In this document: positions 5,700-8,624 of the stretch, piece after piece | Layout of the letters: each line of letters begins with the position of its first letter | Numbering within the stretch: the first letter of the stretch is position 1 | Assembly: GCA_003157225.1 (NCBI GenBank) | Contig: PMIZ01000401.1 | Span: 1-8,624 of the forward strand | Reading direction: 5' to 3' | DNA length: 8,624 bases | Origin: Actinomycetota bacterium | Lineage (GTDB): Bacteria; Actinomycetota; Thermoleophilia; RBG-16-64-13 | Position numbers and translations under genes: made by a program | Notes under the pieces: model-generated | Databases searched by the model: none | Told to the model about the DNA's origin: nothing | What the model saw: only the letters and a program-made list of their open reading frames with translations

Positions 5700-6155
5700 T
5701 CACGCCTCCGGGGCCTCCTGCGGCCGCCAACCCGCGCTGAACAGAAAGAACAACGCCGACGTGCGTCCGAGGTGGGTGAAGCTTCCGGCCAGGCGCTCGG
5801 CTGTCGCTTCGAGATCAGACCCGGCACCTAGCCAGGTGAGGTACTGGTGAAACGACATGTGCTCACCTGCCCGTCTGAGGAAGGGTCCCGCATTCTCGAT
5901 CACCGCTTCTATCTTGCGACGGTTCCGGATGACCGCCGGATCGCCCAGAAGCCGGGACACGTCGGTCTCGTCCATCTGCTCGACCTTCGCCGGGTCGAAG
6001 CCGTGGAACGCGGCGCCCATCTCGTTCCAGCGGGCCTCCACCACCTTAGGCCCCAGCCCCGCTGAAAACACTGCCCTGGCCAGCAGGGCGAAGTACTCCT
6101 GGTCGGACTGCGGGTACTCGCCCGCCCGCTGCATCCACGCCTGCTTCTCGAACAT
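5700..6155 (-). CDS. Tag-like HhH-GPD protein, cysteine-free, possibly non-canonical glycosylase
   Basis: A 151-aa protein resembling DNA-3-methyladenine glycosylase I (Tag), which removes 3-methyladenine in base excision repair. Matches to E. coli Tag as I recall it include SAGLG (31-35, versus QAGLS), AAFHGFDPAKVEQMDETDV (48-66; FHQFDPVKVAAM in Tag), IRNRRKIEAVIENA (76-89), and a C-terminal LGRTSALFFLFSAGW (129-143). The differences are striking. There are no cysteines, so the zinc-binding ends of Tag are absent. The residue aligned with catalytic Glu38 appears to be Ala28, and the base-stacking Trp after AGLS is Pro. It is also shorter than the roughly 187-aa E. coli enzyme. It may be a divergent glycosylase or a DNA-binding relative. 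The ATG at 6153-6155 has AAGGAGG at 6160-6166. An AlkD-like gene lies upstream. Confidence 0.8.
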   Translation of the reverse strand: MFEKQAWMQRAGEYPQSDQEYFALLARAVFSAGLGPKVVEARWNEMGAAFHGFDPAKVEQMDETDVSRLLGDPAVIRNRRKIEAVIENAGPFLRRAGEHMSFHQYLTWLGAGSDLEATAERLAGSFTHLGRTSALFFLFSAGWRPQEAPEA

Positions 6156-6359
6156 GGCTCCTCCTTGGACGATTGCGTTTGTTCGCCCGGCGCCGCCCGC
6201 CGACGCCCGGTCGTATCGCGATGCTAGGGGAGGAGTGACCGGGGGTCTCTACAACGGAGGTTGCTTCTTGGCGAAAGAGTGTCGGGCAAGGGCCAAGCCG
6301 AGAAACAGGACGACTCATGCGAGGATCGAACAGCATCGCCTCCAGGAGGCGGCCGCGGC

Positions 6360-7070
6360 TCAGAGCCCCAGTCTGCTCCGCACCGCCTCGCTTTCCAGCT
6401 CCCGCAGCGCGTCGCTCGCCACCCAGCGAGCAGCCTGACTGCCGGATGCCGCCAGGCGCCGCGCCACCTCGACCGCCGCGGCATTCAGCGCCACGTTCCG
6501 CTTGCCGATGTGACGGAGGGCCCAGTTGACGGCCTTCTTGACGTAGTTGCGCTCGTCGCCGGCCTCACGCTCGATAGCTGCTAGTAACGGCAGGAAAGCC
6601 TCGTCCGGCGATTTCTTCGCTCGGTGGGCCAACGTCGCAATGAGGGCGAAGCCGGCCCGCTTGACGAACTCCTCCTCGCGGCCGCTCCACTCGATGGCTT
6701 TGCCCCACGCGAAGGCGGTCTCCGCGAACAGGTTCATGCACAGCTGGTCGCACACGTCCCAGGAATCCAGGTCGGCCGCCCAGCGGTCCATCTGGTCCGG
6801 GGTCACCAGCGCGGGAAGCTCGACCATCCCGGCCACGAGGCGAGCCTCGTGGGCACCGGTCGCCCACAGGTCGGCCGCGATTCGGTGGCGTTCCGGGTTG
6901 GTCCGTCCCAACTCGGCGATGATCTTCTTGGCCAGCGCCCGAAGTTCGGGCACCGGGACGCCGAAGGCCGCTGTGGTTGCGATCCCGTACCGAGCCATCC
7001 CCTCGAGGGCCTTCGGATCGGTGCGAGCCGCGAAGCCGGCGAGGATGTCATCGACGCTCATGCCTGCCAT
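6360..7070 (-). CDS. AlkD-like HEAT-repeat DNA alkylation repair protein
   Basis: A 236-aa all-helical protein of the AlkC/AlkD family. AlkD glycosylases excise cationic 3- and 7-alkylpurines without flipping the base. Family blocks are clear: MARYGI (25-30), VPVPELRALAKKI (38-50), DLWATGAHEARLVAG (67-81), DSWDVCDQL (102-110), REEEFVKRAGFALIA (131-145), ERNYVKKAVNWALRHIGKRN (173-192) and ARWVASDAL (214-222). W104, D108, R138 and W183 plausibly correspond to W109, D113, R148 and W187 of Bacillus cereus AlkD. The first ATG (7068-7070) has GGAGGG at 7079-7084, 8 bases upstream; Met4 is an alternative start. It begins 25 bases after the ABC ATPase stop, so it may be the distal gene of that operon. 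The 204 bases to the Tag-like gene hold only a 13-base palindrome (6338-6350) and no clear promoter. Confidence 0.92.
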   Translation of the reverse strand: MAGMSVDDILAGFAARTDPKALEGMARYGIATTAAFGVPVPELRALAKKIIAELGRTNPERHRIAADLWATGAHEARLVAGMVELPALVTPDQMDRWAADLDSWDVCDQLCMNLFAETAFAWGKAIEWSGREEEFVKRAGFALIATLAHRAKKSPDEAFLPLLAAIEREAGDERNYVKKAVNWALRHIGKRNVALNAAAVEVARRLAASGSQAARWVASDALRELESEAVRSRLGL

Positions 7071-7095
7071 TTTTCGGGCCCTCCGGTCGGTAGCG

Positions 7096-7770
7096 CTAGA
7101 ACTTGCCGAGCGTGCCCGACAGCCAGTCCAAGGCCACCTGCTTACGGTCCCGGAGGTCGAGCTCGCGAAGGCGTCGCTCGGGGGTGAGCTCGACGATCCG
7201 GTCGGCGATCCGGAGCGCCTCGGTCAGCTCGTGGGTGACGTAGACCACGGTGGTCTTCCGCTCCCGGATGATCGCCTCAAGGATGCCGAGGAGCGACGTC
7301 TTCAACTCGAGGTCCATGTTGCTGAAGGGCTCGTCCATGAGCAGGATCCTCGGTTCCGCGGCAAAGGCTCTGGCTACGGCTACGCGCTGGGCCATCCCTC
7401 CACTCAGCTCCGCGGGGTGGTAATCCTCGAAGCCTTGCAGCCCCACACGCTCCATCCAGGAGAGAGCGGCGCGACGAGCCTCCTCTCTCTCCTCACCCTG
7501 GGCGCGCAGCACCACGGCTATGTTGTCCACCGCGGTGCGCCATGGCAGCAGGCGCGGTTCCTGGAACACGTAGCCGATGCGGACGTCGGCCACCTCCACC
7601 CGTCCCGAGTCCGGGGCGATGAGCCCCGTGATCAACTCGAGCATGGTGGTCTTGCCCACTCCCGACGGACCCACCACCGCCACGATCTGGTTCTCCGCGA
7701 TATGCAGGTCGATGCCGTCGAGAACGACCAGCGAATCGAAGGTCTTGCGCACGCGCTCGAAGGTGATCAT
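7096..7770 (-). CDS. ABC transporter ATPase, SsuB/TauB/NitD-like
   Basis: A 224-aa nucleotide-binding subunit that powers import with the adjacent permease. The motifs are complete: Walker A GPSGVGKTT (34-42), Q-loop Gln70 in YVFQEPRLLPW, signature LSGGMAQR (122-129), Walker B ILLMDEP (142-148) with D-loop following, and switch His180 in VTHE. The EPRLLPW segment and the size are typical of the nitrate/sulfonate/taurine/thiamine-precursor importer class. The substrate cannot be told from this subunit. The ATG at 7768-7770 starts 10 bases after the permease stop. A GAGGG (7778-7782) overlaps that stop codon, pointing to translational coupling. The AlkD-like gene follows 25 bases later. Confidence 0.95.
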   Translation of the reverse strand: MITFERVRKTFDSLVVLDGIDLHIAENQIVAVVGPSGVGKTTMLELITGLIAPDSGRVEVADVRIGYVFQEPRLLPWRTAVDNIAVVLRAQGEEREEARRAALSWMERVGLQGFEDYHPAELSGGMAQRVAVARAFAAEPRILLMDEPFSNMDLELKTSLLGILEAIIRERKTTVVYVTHELTEALRIADRIVELTPERRLRELDLRDRKQVALDWLSGTLGKF

Positions 7771-7780
7771 CGGAAAGCCC

Positions 7781-8569
7781 TCACCCCTCCTCCGCCTTAC
7801 GCCAGCGAGTGACCCTCCGCTTGAGGGGACGCAGAACCCCGAACTCTAGGAGAGCCATGAGACCGATGAGGACCACCACCCACGCGAAGACCTGCGGGGT
7901 ATCGAGAAAGCTCTCCGCTCGGGAGAATGAATGCCCGATCCCTGACGTGGCCGCGAGGACTTCGCCCAGGATGACGGCCCGCACTGCGATGCCCGTGGCG
8001 AGGGTCAGCCCAGCCATGACGGGAGACGAGATCCCCGGCAGATACACCTCGGTAAGGAGCAGCCGGCGCGGGAAGTGGTATACGCGCCCCATCTCCAACA
8101 GCTTGGGGTCGACAGCAAGGATACCCGCGACCGTGTTGATGTACATGCCGGGCATCACGATCAAGGCGATGAGGAAGATGACAGGTCCGTCGCCCAGCCC
8201 CTTGAGCCACAGGATCGCCAACAGCGCCAGCACGACCGCCGGCATCGTCATACCCAACCAGCGGATGGGCTCGAAGAACGAGCGAGCCCGGGGTTGAAGC
8301 CCGGCAATAACGCCGAACACCAGGCCGAGAACAGCGCCGATCGCAAGCCCGATAACAAGCCTGCGCAAGGTGATGAGAAGCTGCACCCAAAGCACGCGGC
8401 TGAAGGCCAGATCGCCCAGGGCCCTCACTGTGGCGGCCGGCGAGGCCATGTTGATGGGGTTCATGACCATGGACAGGACCTGCCAGACCACGATGATGAA
8501 GATGGCGCCCGAAGCCGCGTAGATAAGCCTGGTGCGCTTTGACACTGGACTCGGCACAGCCTTGGGCAT
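7781..8569 (-). CDS. ABC transporter permease, SsuC/TauC-like (binding-protein-dependent)
   Basis: A 262-aa inner-membrane permease with a basic N-terminus and about six hydrophobic helices (roughly 15-35, 65-90, 107-122, 128-150, 185-207, 228-248). The cytoplasmic coupling loop is recognisable at 159-180 (EMGRVYHFPRRLLLTEVYLP), a variant of the EAA---G---------LP motif with Glu159 and Gly161. The later block LGEVLAATSGIGHSF (201-215) matches the GEML-A-SGLG region of SsuC relatives. The length is normal. The ATG at 8567-8569 has only a modest GGGGA upstream, and the frame stays open to the window edge, so a start farther upstream is possible. It is followed by its ATPase. The substrate-binding protein is not in the window; it may lie just upstream. 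Confidence 0.93.
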   Translation of the reverse strand: MPKAVPSPVSKRTRLIYAASGAIFIIVVWQVLSMVMNPINMASPAATVRALGDLAFSRVLWVQLLITLRRLVIGLAIGAVLGLVFGVIAGLQPRARSFFEPIRWLGMTMPAVVLALLAILWLKGLGDGPVIFLIALIVMPGMYINTVAGILAVDPKLLEMGRVYHFPRRLLLTEVYLPGISSPVMAGLTLATGIAVRAVILGEVLAATSGIGHSFSRAESFLDTPQVFAWVVVLIGLMALLEFGVLRPLKRRVTRWRKAEEG

Positions 8570-8624
8570 GTTGGGATTTCCCCGTCTCGCTTGCGTGGAG
8601 GCCGGGGCGCCCGCCCGACTTGGG

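Noticed and set aside
6547..7812. 421-codon open frame on the plus strand
   Set aside because: It runs antisense through the AlkD-like and ABC ATPase genes, both with clear family motifs; no protein-like pattern is seen.

Overview
The window comes from a high-GC bacterium. The tRNA, the GTG and TTG starts with purine-rich Shine-Dalgarno sites, and the gene content show this. Most of it is dense and chromosomal (one sampled 60-base block of the thiolase gene is about 72% GC). Bases 541-720 are only about 42% GC. The initiator tRNA ends ...CCCCGCTACCA, which recalls actinobacterial initiator tRNAs, and the PcsB/RipA-like NlpC/P60 protein fits a Gram-positive-type wall. A lineage near Actinomycetota is my best guess; Chloroflexota or a related monoderm phylum is possible. 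This is inference.

Bases 1-1560 look like the end of an integrated element. They hold the C-terminal 74 residues of a tyrosine recombinase cut by the window edge, an AT-rich orphan small gene with a protein-like frame continuing past two stop codons, and about 600 bases of gene-free sequence with degenerate repeats and hairpins. At 1563-1639 (minus) lies an intact tRNA-fMet with its own terminator. Its 3' end faces the recombinase side, as expected if the element used this tRNA as its target, but no att duplication is visible.

Bases 1740-3750 carry a 75-residue DUF4177-like protein (minus) and a plus-strand pair: a secreted or membrane-anchored coiled-coil NlpC/P60 peptidoglycan hydrolase, and a 105-residue one-pass membrane coiled-coil protein 9 bases downstream.

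Bases 3801-8569 are all on the minus strand. In transcription order they are an ABC permease and its ATPase (SsuC/SsuB-like), an AlkD-like HEAT-repeat alkylation repair protein 25 bases later, a Tag-like HhH-GPD protein without cysteines, an unrecognised 90-residue protein, an acetyl-CoA acetyltransferase, and an Nfu-type Fe-S scaffold. The ABC genes and the AlkD-like gene are close enough to share a transcript, as are the thiolase and Nfu genes.

I found no clearly new multi-gene system. The items most worth a second look are the AT-rich gene with in-frame stops in the putative island, the cysteine-free Tag-like protein next to an AlkD-like protein, and the unassigned structured intergenic dyads.
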